DNA from: Filimonas sp.
Lineage (GTDB): Bacteria > Bacteroidota > Bacteroidia > Chitinophagales > Chitinophagaceae
DNA: 64,000 nucleotides
Direction of reading: 5' to 3'
Assembly: GCA_017306865.1 (NCBI GenBank)
Contig: JAFKHH010000018.1
Location: forward strand, 1 to 64,000
The position numbers were made by a program, and so were the translations under genes. Below the pieces are notes generated by a model. It was not told where the DNA came from. It did not search any database and was given only the letters and a program-made list of their open reading frames with translations. Positions 26,793 through 35,472 of the stretch are shown here, piece after piece. The stretch's first letter is position 1; each line of letters starts with the position of its first letter.

Positions 26793-27530
26793 TTACAACA
26801 ACAACGCCGCTAAGCCGTAGTCTGCCAGGAGGATCATGATACAGCTTACCACAACGGCAGTTGTACTGGAGCGTCCTATTTCCAATGCGCCGCCCTTTAC
26901 ATGGTATCCATAATATGCAGGTACACTACTAATAATAAAGGCAAACGTATAAGCTTTGTAGAAGGCGAATACAATGTTGTATGTATTCAGGTTCTGGCGA
27001 AGCCCCATATCGTAAATATTGTAGGCTAAGATACCAGACATATTACCTGCTACACGGCCTCCCCATATTGCGAGTACAGCGGAGAGGGTGATAAGGCATG
27101 GTACTACTACTAATGCGCCTAATATTTTCGGCATCACTAAATAGCTGCGGGTATTAATGCCCATTATTTCCAACGCATCTATCTGTTCTGAAATACGCAT
27201 GTTACCCAGCTCGCTGGCAATTTTGCTACCCACCACACCGGCTAATACAATGCTTACAACCGTAGGCGATAACTCTAGTATAACGCTGTCTCTTACAATC
27301 TGTGCGATCGTCTGTTGCGGCACCAGTGGGCTTACCAACTGGTAAGCGGTCTGTACCGTTGTTACCGCACCAAGAAAGATGGAAATGATCACAACAATCG
27401 GCAATGATCCTACGCCTATTTCCACGCACTGATGCATGAACTCCTTCCAGTACATCTTTCCATTCTCGGGTTTGTTAAACATCCCCTTCAACATTGTTAA
27501 ATACCTGCCTACGTGCGATAGAAAATGCAT
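26793..27530 (-). CDS. mlaE: MlaE/YrbE family ABC permease
   Basis: A 245-residue multi-spanning permease of the MlaE family, which moves phospholipid or other lipids between the inner and outer membranes together with an MCE protein and an ATPase. Conserved blocks are PIVVIISIFLGAVTTVQTAYQL, ELSPTVVSIVLAGVVGSKIASELGNMRISEQIDALEIMGI and the C-terminal GGALEIGRSSTTAVVVSC. It lies 97 bp downstream of the malic enzyme gene on the same strand. The usual ATPase (MlaF) and MCE (MlaD) genes are not next to it; the downstream side is repeat-filled spacer and then convergent pbpC. Confidence 0.93.
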   Translation of the reverse strand: MHFLSHVGRYLTMLKGMFNKPENGKMYWKEFMHQCVEIGVGSLPIVVIISIFLGAVTTVQTAYQLVSPLVPQQTIAQIVRDSVILELSPTVVSIVLAGVVGSKIASELGNMRISEQIDALEIMGINTRSYLVMPKILGALVVVPCLITLSAVLAIWGGRVAGNMSGILAYNIYDMGLRQNLNTYNIVFAFYKAYTFAFIISSVPAYYGYHVKGGALEIGRSSTTAVVVSCIMILLADYGLAALLL

Positions 27531-27561
27531 ATAAACTAATTGTTGTATTGCTACATGGTTA

Positions 27562-27598
27562 AATTGCTACATTGTTCTTCTAAAACAATGTAACAATT
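27562..27598. repeat. AATTGCTACATTGTT inverted repeat
   Basis: AATTGCTACATTGTT (27562-27576) and AACAATGTAACAATT (27584-27598) pair in 14 of 15 positions around a 7-nt loop, in the maeB-mlaE spacer. Same vocabulary as 14757-14860. Confidence 0.65.
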
Positions 27599-27627
27599 CA
27601 GCAATTTAGCTATTTTAACCGTTTCTG

Positions 27628-29964
27628 TTATTTCTTATTATTCTTCTTCAGCCTTTCCCACCATGGAGATTTCTGCACCTGCTCTTCGCCACATTTACAT
27701 TTCAGTTGCGCATCTACCACGGCAATATTCGCCATATTGATGATGCTGCGTACAGAACTACCCAATTGCAATACGTGCACCGGCTTCTTCAAACCTAACA
27801 GGATGGGGCCGATTGCGTCAGCGCCGCCCACCTCTTTTAACAAATTATATGCTACGTTTCCGGCAGAGAGGTTCGGGAAAATGAGCGTATTCACATCCTC
27901 ATCTACCAGTTCGCTAAACGGATAGTTGTCTTTCAGTATTTCTTTATTGAAAGGAAGAGATGCCTGCATTTCACCATCTACGATCAGCGAAGGATTACGC
28001 TGTTTCAAAATGTGTGTAGCCTCTGCAACCAGTCTTGCCTCAGGAGAGTTGTTACTACCAAAGTTGCTATAGCTTAGCATAGCTATGCGCGGCGTCATGT
28101 TAAACGTACGCACCTCTTTTGCCACCAGCAACGCAATATCTGCCAGCTCTTCCGCAGTCGGGTTAAAGTTTACCGTAGTATCCGCCAGGAACAACGGTCC
28201 CTTCTTCGTCAGCAGCAGGTACATGCCCGCTATTTTATTTACACCTTCTTCCGTGCCTATAATCTGCAAGGCAGGGCGTATAGCTTCTGCATAGTTTCTC
28301 GTAAGACCAGAGATCATTGTATCCGCATCACCTGTTTCTACCATCATACAACCGTAATAGTTACGGTCTTTCATTATCTTCTTGCTCTCGTAGTAGTTGA
28401 AGCCCTTGCGCTGTCTTTTCTTGAAGAACAATTCACCATACTCATTACGCTTTTCTTCCATTGCATCGCTGCGCGGATCTATGATCGGCAGGTCCGTAAT
28501 GTCTATACCATTTTCTTCCGCAATGCGCCTGATCTTATTCTCCTCACCCAGCAGGATCGGGTAACCAATACCTTCATCATATACAATAGCCGCAGCTTTC
28601 AATATTTTCTGGTTATCTGCCTCGGCAAATACTATACGGCGTGGGTCACGTCTTGCCTTGCTTCCCAGCACACGCATAATCTGGTTGTCCAGGCCAAGGC
28701 GCTTATTCAGCTCCACTACATAGCCATCCCAATTTTCAATTGGCTTCTGCGCTACACCACTCTCTATAGCAGCTTTTGCTACAGCAGGCGCTACTGTTGC
28801 CAGCAGGCGCGGGTCCAGTGGTTTTGGAATAATGTAGTCAGGGCCGAATGTGATGCTTTTCTGATTATATGCGAGGTTTACTATATCTGGCACCGTCGTT
28901 TTAGCCAGGTCGGCCAAAGCCTTTACTGCTGCCAGCTTCATCGGCTCATTGATCTGGCGTGCGCGCACATCCAATGCCCCACGGAAAATGTAAGGGAATC
29001 CCAGTACATTATTTACCATGTTAGGATAGTCGCTACGCCCCGTAGCCATAATAATGTCTTTACGCGCGCCGGTTGCAGCCTCGTAAGAGATCTCCGGTTC
29101 AGGATTGGCCATTGCGAATACGATCGGGTTTTTCGCCATGCTCTTCACCATCTCAGGTGTAACCACATTACCCACACTTAACCCAACAAACACATCCGCA
29201 TTTTTCATTGCTTTTTCCAGCGTCACATCGCTTTGTTTGATCGCAAACCTGCGTTTAATATCATCCAGGTCTGTACGTCCCTGGTGCAGTACGCCGTCTT
29301 TATCAAACATGGTAAAGTTTTCATACTTCGCACCGAGTGACACGTAGATCTGTGCACAAGCCATAGCCGCCGCACCAGCACCATTGATCACAAAGCAGGC
29401 TTTATCTATTTTTTTCTTTTGCAGTTCCAGTGCATTCAGCAACGCCGCACCGCTAATGATAGCTGTGCCGTGCTGATCATCGTGCATAACCGGTATATTC
29501 AGTTGCTCACGCAGTTCTTTCTCTATATAAAAACACTCCGGCGCCTTTATATCTTCGAGGTTGATGCCACCAAATGTTGGCTCCAGTGATTTTACGATCT
29601 CTACAAATTTCTTCGGGTCCTTCTCATTTATCTCGATGTCGAATACATCTATGTCCGCAAATATTTTGAACAGTACGCCCTTCCCTTCCATCACCGGCTT
29701 ACCTGCCTCAGGCCCTATATCGCCCAATCCCAATACCGCAGTACCATTACTGATCACCGCTACCAGGTTACCCTTAGCAGTGTATTTATACACATCTTCC
29801 TTGTTCCTGTAGATCTCCATACAAGGCTCAGCCACACCAGGGCTATATGCAAGCGAAAGGTCTCTTTGTGTTTTTGCTTCTTTGGTAGGAACTACTTCAA
29901 TCTTTCCGGGACGGCCTTTGGCATGATACTCTAAAGCCTGTTCTTTTCTGATCTTTGGAGGCAT
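27628..29964 (-). CDS. maeB: NADP-dependent malic enzyme with PTA domain (MaeB type)
   Basis: A 778-residue hybrid malic enzyme. Residues about 1-425 carry the malic enzyme and NAD(P)-binding domains: [16 protein letters not shown], the [20 protein letters not shown] metal/substrate block, and [19 protein letters not shown]. Residues about 440-770 form a phosphotransacetylase-like domain ([37 protein letters not shown]). It decarboxylates malate to pyruvate and supplies NADPH. In known MaeB proteins the PTA part is regulatory (acetyl-CoA sensing) and not catalytic, an inference here. Full length, cytoplasmic, upstream of mlaE. Confidence 0.96.
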   Translation of the reverse strand: MPPKIRKEQALEYHAKGRPGKIEVVPTKEAKTQRDLSLAYSPGVAEPCMEIYRNKEDVYKYTAKGNLVAVISNGTAVLGLGDIGPEAGKPVMEGKGVLFKIFADIDVFDIEINEKDPKKFVEIVKSLEPTFGGINLEDIKAPECFYIEKELREQLNIPVMHDDQHGTAIISGAALLNALELQKKKIDKACFVINGAGAAAMACAQIYVSLGAKYENFTMFDKDGVLHQGRTDLDDIKRRFAIKQSDVTLEKAMKNADVFVGLSVGNVVTPEMVKSMAKNPIVFAMANPEPEISYEAATGARKDIIMATGRSDYPNMVNNVLGFPYIFRGALDVRARQINEPMKLAAVKALADLAKTTVPDIVNLAYNQKSITFGPDYIIPKPLDPRLLATVAPAVAKAAIESGVAQKPIENWDGYVVELNKRLGLDNQIMRVLGSKARRDPRRIVFAEADNQKILKAAAIVYDEGIGYPILLGEENKIRRIAEENGIDITDLPIIDPRSDAMEEKRNEYGELFFKKRQRKGFNYYESKKIMKDRNYYGCMMVETGDADTMISGLTRNYAEAIRPALQIIGTEEGVNKIAGMYLLLTKKGPLFLADTTVNFNPTAEELADIALLVAKEVRTFNMTPRIAMLSYSNFGSNNSPEARLVAEATHILKQRNPSLIVDGEMQASLPFNKEILKDNYPFSELVDEDVNTLIFPNLSAGNVAYNLLKEVGGADAIGPILLGLKKPVHVLQLGSSVRSIINMANIAVVDAQLKCKCGEEQVQKSPWWERLKKNNKK

Positions 29965-30810
29965 AAATTGTTTTTAGGTGGCCCGCTACATATCGCTCAT
30001 CATCTTCGTTGTGTCACTCACTTCAGCGTTCCGTTCTTTTATCGTCTGACGGTATTCTTTTTTGAAGGGTGCACAATTACCACAGCGGAATAAGGGCGCA
30101 AATTACAACATAATCGTTTGTTAGCTTTTATAAAATTGGAAAAAACGCGGCAATCCACTAATTGCCAAATGGTTGTAAATTAACCATAAGGATGCACGAA
30201 GAAGCACACTAAGTACACAAGGCTTCTTCTTTGCAAAATCGCCTTGTGCTCTTTGTAGTTAAATTTCCTTATTTACTAGCATACCCACTCGCTTAAAAAC
30301 ATTCCGAAGACATTCAATAGGATTAACGGCTGTATGCTTTAATGCAGGTAAACAAATAAATAATCAAATGCATCTCTAAAGCATTGCTTTTATGCAGTTA
30401 GTCTATATCTTAACAAAACCATATTTGATTAAGGGGCAAGTATGGCCATGCTATTAGAATAAAATGGCTTTTAAACGCAGGTTTGGAAGCCATTTTTTTG
30501 TCTGCTTATAACCGAATGGGTATATAAACAAAGCCCGGCTAAGAATAGCCGGGCAAAAATCCAATATCCTATGAAAATCGCTGTCTGTATAGAAACTCAG
30601 GGACTACGTTTGTTTATTACACAGTTTATACTGCAAAGCAAAATATATTACTAATATTTATTATATAAAAAGGTTATTAAGAAGCATCTCCAACAGGATT
30701 GCGACGAGTTTACGTTCCATTATAATTCGCGCAAGTTTCCTGCTAATGAAAGTTTTTTTATCTTTATTTCATATGAAGGGTCAACTTAAATATAAAGAAT
30801 TGACATAAGT
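29965..30810. other. AT-rich gene-free spacer
   Basis: No convincing gene. It contains a loose inverted block (about 30176-30290) with ACACAAGGC/GCCTTGTG and CACGAAG-type words. A plus-oriented terminator-like stem AAAATGGCTT/AAGCCATTTT with a T-run is at 30461-30499. An 8-bp hairpin GCCCGGCT/AGCCGGGC is at 30533-30554. The composition is visibly more AT-rich than the flanking core genes. Confidence 0.6.
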
Positions 30811-31103
30811 ATGGAACCTGTGATGCCTACTAAAAAACAGGTAAATCCAAAAAGAAGCCCAGCAAATATGATGAGGTTATAAGCCTACCGTATCTTTCAG
30901 AAGATTTTGACGAAGCTGTTTCTTTTTTGATGAAGAATTCTAAGGCAAGCGAAAAAAAATTACCCAAAAAAGAACATAACAAAAAACGATACTACTATTC
31001 AGAATGGTCCCTTTCCAATCTGATGATGCCAAAGAATTTTCTTTGGCATTTTTTAATTAAACCTTTTTTTATGCCAAGTGTATTGGGATTGATAATGGGA
31101 TAG
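30811..31103 (+). pseudogene. Frameshifted small Lys-rich ORF
   Basis: From ATG 30811 the frame reads MEPVMPTKK and stops at about codon 24. One extra A in the A6 run at 30832-30837 would join it to a second open frame reading GKSKKKPSKYDEVISLPYLS, then EDFDEAVSFLMKNSKASEKK, and on to 31103. The joined product would be a basic protein of under 100 residues. It resembles the short Lys-rich proteins often seen in Bacteroidota; no function is known to me. The last part overlaps a terminator hairpin, so the true end may be earlier. Decay, a sequencing error in the homopolymer, or programmed slippage could each explain it. Confidence 0.45.
31026..31054 (+). terminator. Intrinsic terminator
   Basis: A 9-bp perfect stem ATGCCAAAG/CTTTGGCAT (31026-31034 / 31041-31049) with a 6-nt loop and a T-run. 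It likely ends transcription of the small ORF. Confidence 0.8.
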
Positions 31104-31232
31104 ACTAAGAAAGAATAGTTAATTTAAAGAAGATTTTATCCTTATATTCTACATTAACCCTCCGCATGTATTAATTCAAAATATACTTGAGTCAGAATGA
31201 TTTTAATAATTGCGTTGGTGTTATAGTCTATC

Positions 31233-32225
31233 CTATTTTATTCGATTTTCATAAAGCCTATTTTCTCTTACACAACAAAAGACACGTTTAATAATTTTAT
31301 TTCTAATGGCGTTTAAAATAAGCATTTTAGGTTTATTCTGTTCTACTTTTCTATCAAAGTATAATTTGTATTCGGTTTTGCTTCGGATTGCGCTCATGGC
31401 TGCAATGTGTAGTAAGCTTTTAATTTCATGGTTTGCGAGTCTTGAAATACGTGCCTTTTTGTTAAGTGAAGTGCCAGATGAACGTTCGAATGGCGCAATC
31501 CCCGCATAACAAGCAAATTGATTCGGCCCCGGAAATTTTTTGAACTCGTTTGTTAAGACAATCAATGTGTGTGCTAATACGGGGCCTACTCCCCGAACTG
31601 AGCAAAGAATTTGATACAGTCGTTTGAGTGTATTGTCGGATTGGATAATAGTATCAATATCTAATTCAATCTGATGAATATCTTTTTCAATAGCCTCGAC
31701 TGTTTTAATGCAATGATTGTACACAATTCCATGTATTTTTCTATTTAGAAACTTGCCACCTTCCGTTAGCCTATTTTTGAATATTCCCTTTACAGTTTTT
31801 AATTTTTTCAACAAACGAACGAGAGCTTGCAGCTCATCTATTATCTCTCGTTGAGGAATCCATTGCCGTAGTTCTTCTACATTTTTTGATGCAAAGACGG
31901 CTATCCTTTCCGCATCTAATTTATCTGTTTTAGCTCTCGTTAACCCTATGGAATACTTAATATGCAACGCTGATGGTACGGCAAAATGATATTTCTTTTT
32001 TTGCAAAAACTGTATGAGCAAATTGCTATAGATACCAGTTTGCTCAATGCAAAAGAATGCTTTAGTCTTCCGCAATTGTTTTAATATCAAATCAGTTTCA
32101 AAAATATTTTCTATAGAATCTGATGAGTTCTCAATTCGTATAAAATGTCTTGAAACCTGATCATATACGCAAAAATCAAGTGTAAGTTTAGAAACATCGA
32201 TGCCGATGTAAGTGGTGAAATTCAT
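31233..32225 (-). CDS. IS110 family transposase (DEDD)
   Basis: A 330-residue IS110 recombinase. The N-terminal RuvC-like domain shows the DEDD tetrad: Asp10 in YIGIDVSK, Glu61 in FFCIEQTGIYS, and Asp101 and Asp104 in RAKTDKLDAERIAV. The C-terminal Tnp20 domain has VRGVGPVLAHTLIVL and the serine-bearing FERSSGTSLNKKARIS. The gene is intact. IS110 elements insert without terminal inverted repeats and use a bridge RNA encoded in their non-coding ends. It lies in an AT-rich patch with an IS3-like remnant and a broken small ORF. Confidence 0.94.
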   Translation of the reverse strand: MNFTTYIGIDVSKLTLDFCVYDQVSRHFIRIENSSDSIENIFETDLILKQLRKTKAFFCIEQTGIYSNLLIQFLQKKKYHFAVPSALHIKYSIGLTRAKTDKLDAERIAVFASKNVEELRQWIPQREIIDELQALVRLLKKLKTVKGIFKNRLTEGGKFLNRKIHGIVYNHCIKTVEAIEKDIHQIELDIDTIIQSDNTLKRLYQILCSVRGVGPVLAHTLIVLTNEFKKFPGPNQFACYAGIAPFERSSGTSLNKKARISRLANHEIKSLLHIAAMSAIRSKTEYKLYFDRKVEQNKPKMLILNAIRNKIIKRVFCCVRENRLYENRIK

Positions 32226-32400
32226 TTCAAAAAATATCTGGATGGATAATATTAAAAGACACCATCACCTTGCCTAGAACGCCTTTTTTAAGAAAAAAAT
32301 TGGAATAAAGTAGCATATTAGGGGACGAGTAGTCCATAACTAAATTACGCTGCTTGCATTAAAATGTATCACTAGTTCTATGTGGTGAAATGAATAAATC
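32226..32400 (-). ncRNA. Candidate IS110 left-end / bridge RNA region
   Basis: The roughly 175 nt directly upstream of the transposase are non-coding and contain small stems, including GGAC/GTCC near 32322-32334. In IS110-group elements this position encodes the bridge RNA. The call rests on position only; guide loops were not matched to target and donor sequence, and the element's ends are not defined. Confidence 0.3.
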
Positions 32401-32468
32401 GAATTTTAAATCTCATTTTAGTATGACTATTTTTTCTATTAGCCTCATCCTTTGATTAATACAAATTA

Positions 32469-32589
32469 TTATTCATAAAGTTTATCACAGACATAAGAAT
32501 GTAATATTGGATTGCCATAGCTCTGTTTTAACCCCAAAAATCCCTTTACACTTTCTGCAATACAATTATCAAAAGGAAATAGTAGTTGT
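32469..32589 (-). pseudogene. IS3-like transposase remnant (C-terminal fragment)
   Basis: On the minus strand a short frame reads FPFDNCIAESVKGFLGLKQS and ends LHSYVCDKLYE-stop. The D-N-x-x-x-E-S motif matches the end of the DDE integrase core of IS3-family OrfB, where the glutamate is catalytic. A stop lies directly upstream in frame, and no further homologous sequence was seen. A small imperfect inverted repeat (GTAATAGAAAAAATTA / TAATTTTTCTACTAC, about 32632-32673) nearby may mark an old end. Confidence 0.4.
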
Positions 32590-32776
32590 TATCTCCTTTT
32601 GATATAGCAACGGACGAAAAATGCTCGAGTAATAGAAAAAATTATCTGAAGCTAATTTTTCTACTACCCTTCATAGCTTACCTGTTATCACTATCAGAAT
32701 TTACGTAATCTGCAGTAGACACAATGTTTCTTTTTGAGTCTAAGTATTCTTGCATTACGTAATGCCAAAATGTCAA

Positions 32777-32828
32777 ATGGTTCTATTGTTTAATTGCGCT
32801 CGTAAAACCAATTAAACAATAGAACCAT
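32777..32828. repeat. 19-bp perfect inverted repeat
   Basis: ATGGTTCTATTGTTTAATT (32777-32795) and its exact complement (32810-32828), with a 14-nt loop. It lies 31 bp past the M20 hydrolase stop (minus strand) and may serve as its terminator. Confidence 0.75.
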
Positions 32829-32859
32829 CCAGCATTACTCACAACTCACTATTGATCAC

Positions 32860-34041
32860 TCACAATTTTACACTAGCTCCCAACCACGCCATGTTGCCCA
32901 TGCCTATTTCTATGGCTCTCTCATCAATGTCAAATTTTGGCGTATGCACGTTGTGCACTATCCCCTTCTCTTCGTTGCGCACGCCTAACCGGAAGAAGCA
33001 GCCTGGTATTACTTGTGTGTAATAGCCAAAGTCTTCCGCGCCCATTCTCAATTCTGTTTCCAGCACATTTTCTTTGCCCATATATTCATCCGCCTTGCGC
33101 CACGCTTCTTCAGTAAACACAGGGTCATTATCTACAGTAGGATAGCCTACATCTATATGCAGGTCTACTTCTGCGCCCATTGATTCTACGAGGCCTATTG
33201 TTTGTTTGCGGATAAGCTCATGCGCTTTAAAACGCCACGCTTCGTCCATTGCCCTGAATGTGCCCATCAGTTTTACTTCGCTAGGTATCACATTCGTAGT
33301 ATGCCCCCCCTGAAAAGAGCAGATGCTCAATACAGAAGGTGAAGTAGGATTATTGTTACGGCTAATAATCTGCTGCAGGCTTACGATAAGATGTGAGGCG
33401 ATCAGGATAGTATCTGCAGTCAGGTGTGGCGCTGCTGCATGACCTCCTTTGCTGCGTATGGTAATATACAGCTCATCTGCACTTGCCATTACGCGGCCTT
33501 TTCTAAAGCTCAATTTGCCAAGCTCTAAGCCCGGATGTACGTGCAGGCCTATAATACCTTGCGGACGTGGGTTTTCCAATACGCCTTCTTTGATCATGTA
33601 ACTTGCTCCGCCCGGGTTACGCTCTTCGCCCGGCTGAAAGATCAGCTTCACCGTTCCTTCCCACTCATCTTTCAACTCATTCAATATTTTGGCTGCGCCT
33701 AATAGGCATGTAGTATGCACGTCATGACCGCAGGCGTGCATTACGCCGGCATTCTGTGACTTATACGGCACTTCATTTTCTTCCAGTATCGGTAAGGCAT
33801 CCATATCTCCACGCAACGCAATTACGCGGCTATCAGGGTTCTTTCCTTTAATGATACCAAGGATGCCCGTAGTTGCTTTTATTTCAAATGGAATGCCCCA
33901 CTCTTTTAATTTGGATTGAACAAATTCCGCGGTTTTAAATTCCTGGTAGCTCAATTCAGGATTGGCATGCAGGTGTCTTCGTATATCTATAAACTCCGAA
34001 CTATATTTAGCGGCTTGCGCCTGTATTTTTTCTTTCAACAT
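32860..34041 (-). CDS. M20 family metallo-hydrolase (amidohydrolase)
   Basis: A 393-residue M20D-type hydrolase related to N-acyl-amino-acid and indole-acetyl-amino-acid amidohydrolases. Metal and active-site blocks are ALRGDMDALPILEENEVPY, MHACGHDVHTTCLLGAAKIL (101-120), LIFQPGEERNPGGASYMI and the C-terminal MGAEDFGYY. The dimerisation insert GRVMASADELYITIRSKGGHAAAPH is intact. There is no signal peptide, so it is cytoplasmic. The natural substrate cannot be chosen from the sequence. It lies 91 bp downstream of the SPOR gene on the same strand. Confidence 0.94.
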   Translation of the reverse strand: MLKEKIQAQAAKYSSEFIDIRRHLHANPELSYQEFKTAEFVQSKLKEWGIPFEIKATTGILGIIKGKNPDSRVIALRGDMDALPILEENEVPYKSQNAGVMHACGHDVHTTCLLGAAKILNELKDEWEGTVKLIFQPGEERNPGGASYMIKEGVLENPRPQGIIGLHVHPGLELGKLSFRKGRVMASADELYITIRSKGGHAAAPHLTADTILIASHLIVSLQQIISRNNNPTSPSVLSICSFQGGHTTNVIPSEVKLMGTFRAMDEAWRFKAHELIRKQTIGLVESMGAEVDLHIDVGYPTVDNDPVFTEEAWRKADEYMGKENVLETELRMGAEDFGYYTQVIPGCFFRLGVRNEEKGIVHNVHTPKFDIDERAIEIGMGNMAWLGASVKL

Positions 34042-34132
34042 ACATTGTAATTTTTAAAGATGAAACGACTTCAAAAAAGCACGACAAGTATAATTGCCGG
34101 CTACACTTTGGCTCCTGCCATTGTTTTGTTTA

Positions 34133-34570
34133 CTAAGAAGGATCGTTTTCGTCGAGGCTGGCAGGAGTATATTCGATCAAATCCTGTACTACGTATACCC
34201 CTTGGGGATAGTAGGGCAGCACAGATTTCCTGAAGCGTTCAGCTTCATCTCTTTCTAAAAAATTACCTACGCGGATCTTGAAATATGGAGATTGGAATAA
34301 TGCGTACACTTTCTGGGAAGGAAATTTCTGGATGAGGTCGGCTTTTATTTTAAAAGCCTCATCCCTGCTGCGTGTGCTGATGACCTGCAGGCGAAAGCCT
34401 TTGTACATGCCATTGCTGCTCATGCGCGCCGTATTCTTGTTTATTGCAGCCTGCTTGCTGTTCAATACATCCAAACGCGGATCCTTCCTAACGACAACGT
34501 TAACAGAATCCTGCGCCTGGGCACAGAACGCAATAGATAAACATGCAAAAAATAAGAATACGAGTTTCAT
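34133..34570 (-). CDS. Exported SPOR domain protein
   Basis: A 145-residue protein with a signal peptide (MKLVFLFFACLSIAFCAQAQ) and one SPOR domain at about 58-130 (GFRLQVISTRSRDEAFKIKADLIQKFP, YFKIRVGNFLERDEAERFRKSV). SPOR domains bind denuded glycan strands of peptidoglycan, usually at the division septum. No transmembrane anchor other than the signal peptide is seen, so it is a free periplasmic protein or is held by peptidoglycan. It lies between deoC and the M20 hydrolase gene on the same strand. Confidence 0.9.
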   Translation of the reverse strand: MKLVFLFFACLSIAFCAQAQDSVNVVVRKDPRLDVLNSKQAAINKNTARMSSNGMYKGFRLQVISTRSRDEAFKIKADLIQKFPSQKVYALFQSPYFKIRVGNFLERDEAERFRKSVLPYYPQGVYVVQDLIEYTPASLDENDPS

Positions 34571-34692
34571 TTGAATGCCTAAAATTAAGGCAAGAGCGGG
34601 AATAAGCGAAATTTAGTAAACGAACGGCTGTTTCAGTAGTTCCAAAGTTTCAACGTTTCATTTGAAACTTTAGAACAGTAAACATTGAAACA

Positions 34693-35364
34693 CTAGTATC
34701 CCCCATCCTCTGCCGGTGCACCATTTACAATTGCAACGCTTGCGCTGCATCCCAGCCTGGTAGCGCCTGCCAATACCAGCTCTTTGGCAAACTCATATGT
34801 TTTGATGCCGCCTGAAGCTTTTATTTGTACGCCTTCCGGCAAATGTTTTTTCATCAGTTTCACGGCTTCTACGGTCGCGCCTTTTTCCGCATACCCTGTT
34901 GATGTTTTCAGGTAGTCAATGCCTGCTATACCATACAGCTCGCAACATTTTATTATCTCTTCGTCCGTTAAAATGCCGGATTCTATGATAATTTTTACTA
35001 TCTTTTCTTTACTGCGGATCACGGGCATGATGTGATTGATCTCATTTGCAAGGTATTGCCAGTCATTATTCTTCAAGGCAACCAGGTTTATTACCACATC
35101 CAGCTCGTCAGCTCCGTCTACAATAGCCAGCAATATTTCGGCAATTTTTGCCTCTATTGCAGAGTACCCAAATGGAAACCCGATAACCGTAGCTGTTTTT
35201 ACGCCCGAACCGGCAAGTAATGCTTTAGCTGTTTTCACAAACGGCGGGGGCACACAAACAGCGGCAAATTTATATTCACGGGCATCGGAACACAGCTTTT
35301 CGATATCTGATACTAATGTAGTTGGCTTTAAAATGGTATGGTCTATATACTGGTTGATTGGCAT
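34693..35364 (-). CDS. deoC: Deoxyribose-phosphate aldolase
   Basis: A 223-residue class I aldolase that splits 2-deoxyribose-5-phosphate into acetaldehyde and glyceraldehyde-3-phosphate in nucleoside breakdown. The Schiff-base lysine is Lys153 in YLKTSTGY. Asp89 in ELDVVIN and Lys182 in IKASGGIK complete the known active-site trio. Length matches the family. On the minus strand a TAAATTTG box (35397-35404) upstream is a perfect -7 match, without a clear -33. Cytoplasmic; divergent from the S41 protease gene. Confidence 0.96.
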   Translation of the reverse strand: MPINQYIDHTILKPTTLVSDIEKLCSDAREYKFAAVCVPPPFVKTAKALLAGSGVKTATVIGFPFGYSAIEAKIAEILLAIVDGADELDVVINLVALKNNDWQYLANEINHIMPVIRSKEKIVKIIIESGILTDEEIIKCCELYGIAGIDYLKTSTGYAEKGATVEAVKLMKKHLPEGVQIKASGGIKTYEFAKELVLAGATRLGCSASVAIVNGAPAEDGGY

Positions 35365-35472
35365 AAAATCTGCGTTTAATAACTAACCTTAAAAAGCAAA
35401 TTTATTGAAACATTTGGGTTTATTTTTTCGTTTATCATATTAACACACACTATAACATTCACTCCATTTGCT

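Noticed and set aside
32226-32260. Terminal inverted repeats for the IS110 element
   Set aside because: None were found by eye, and IS110-group elements do not need them; element ends left undefined.
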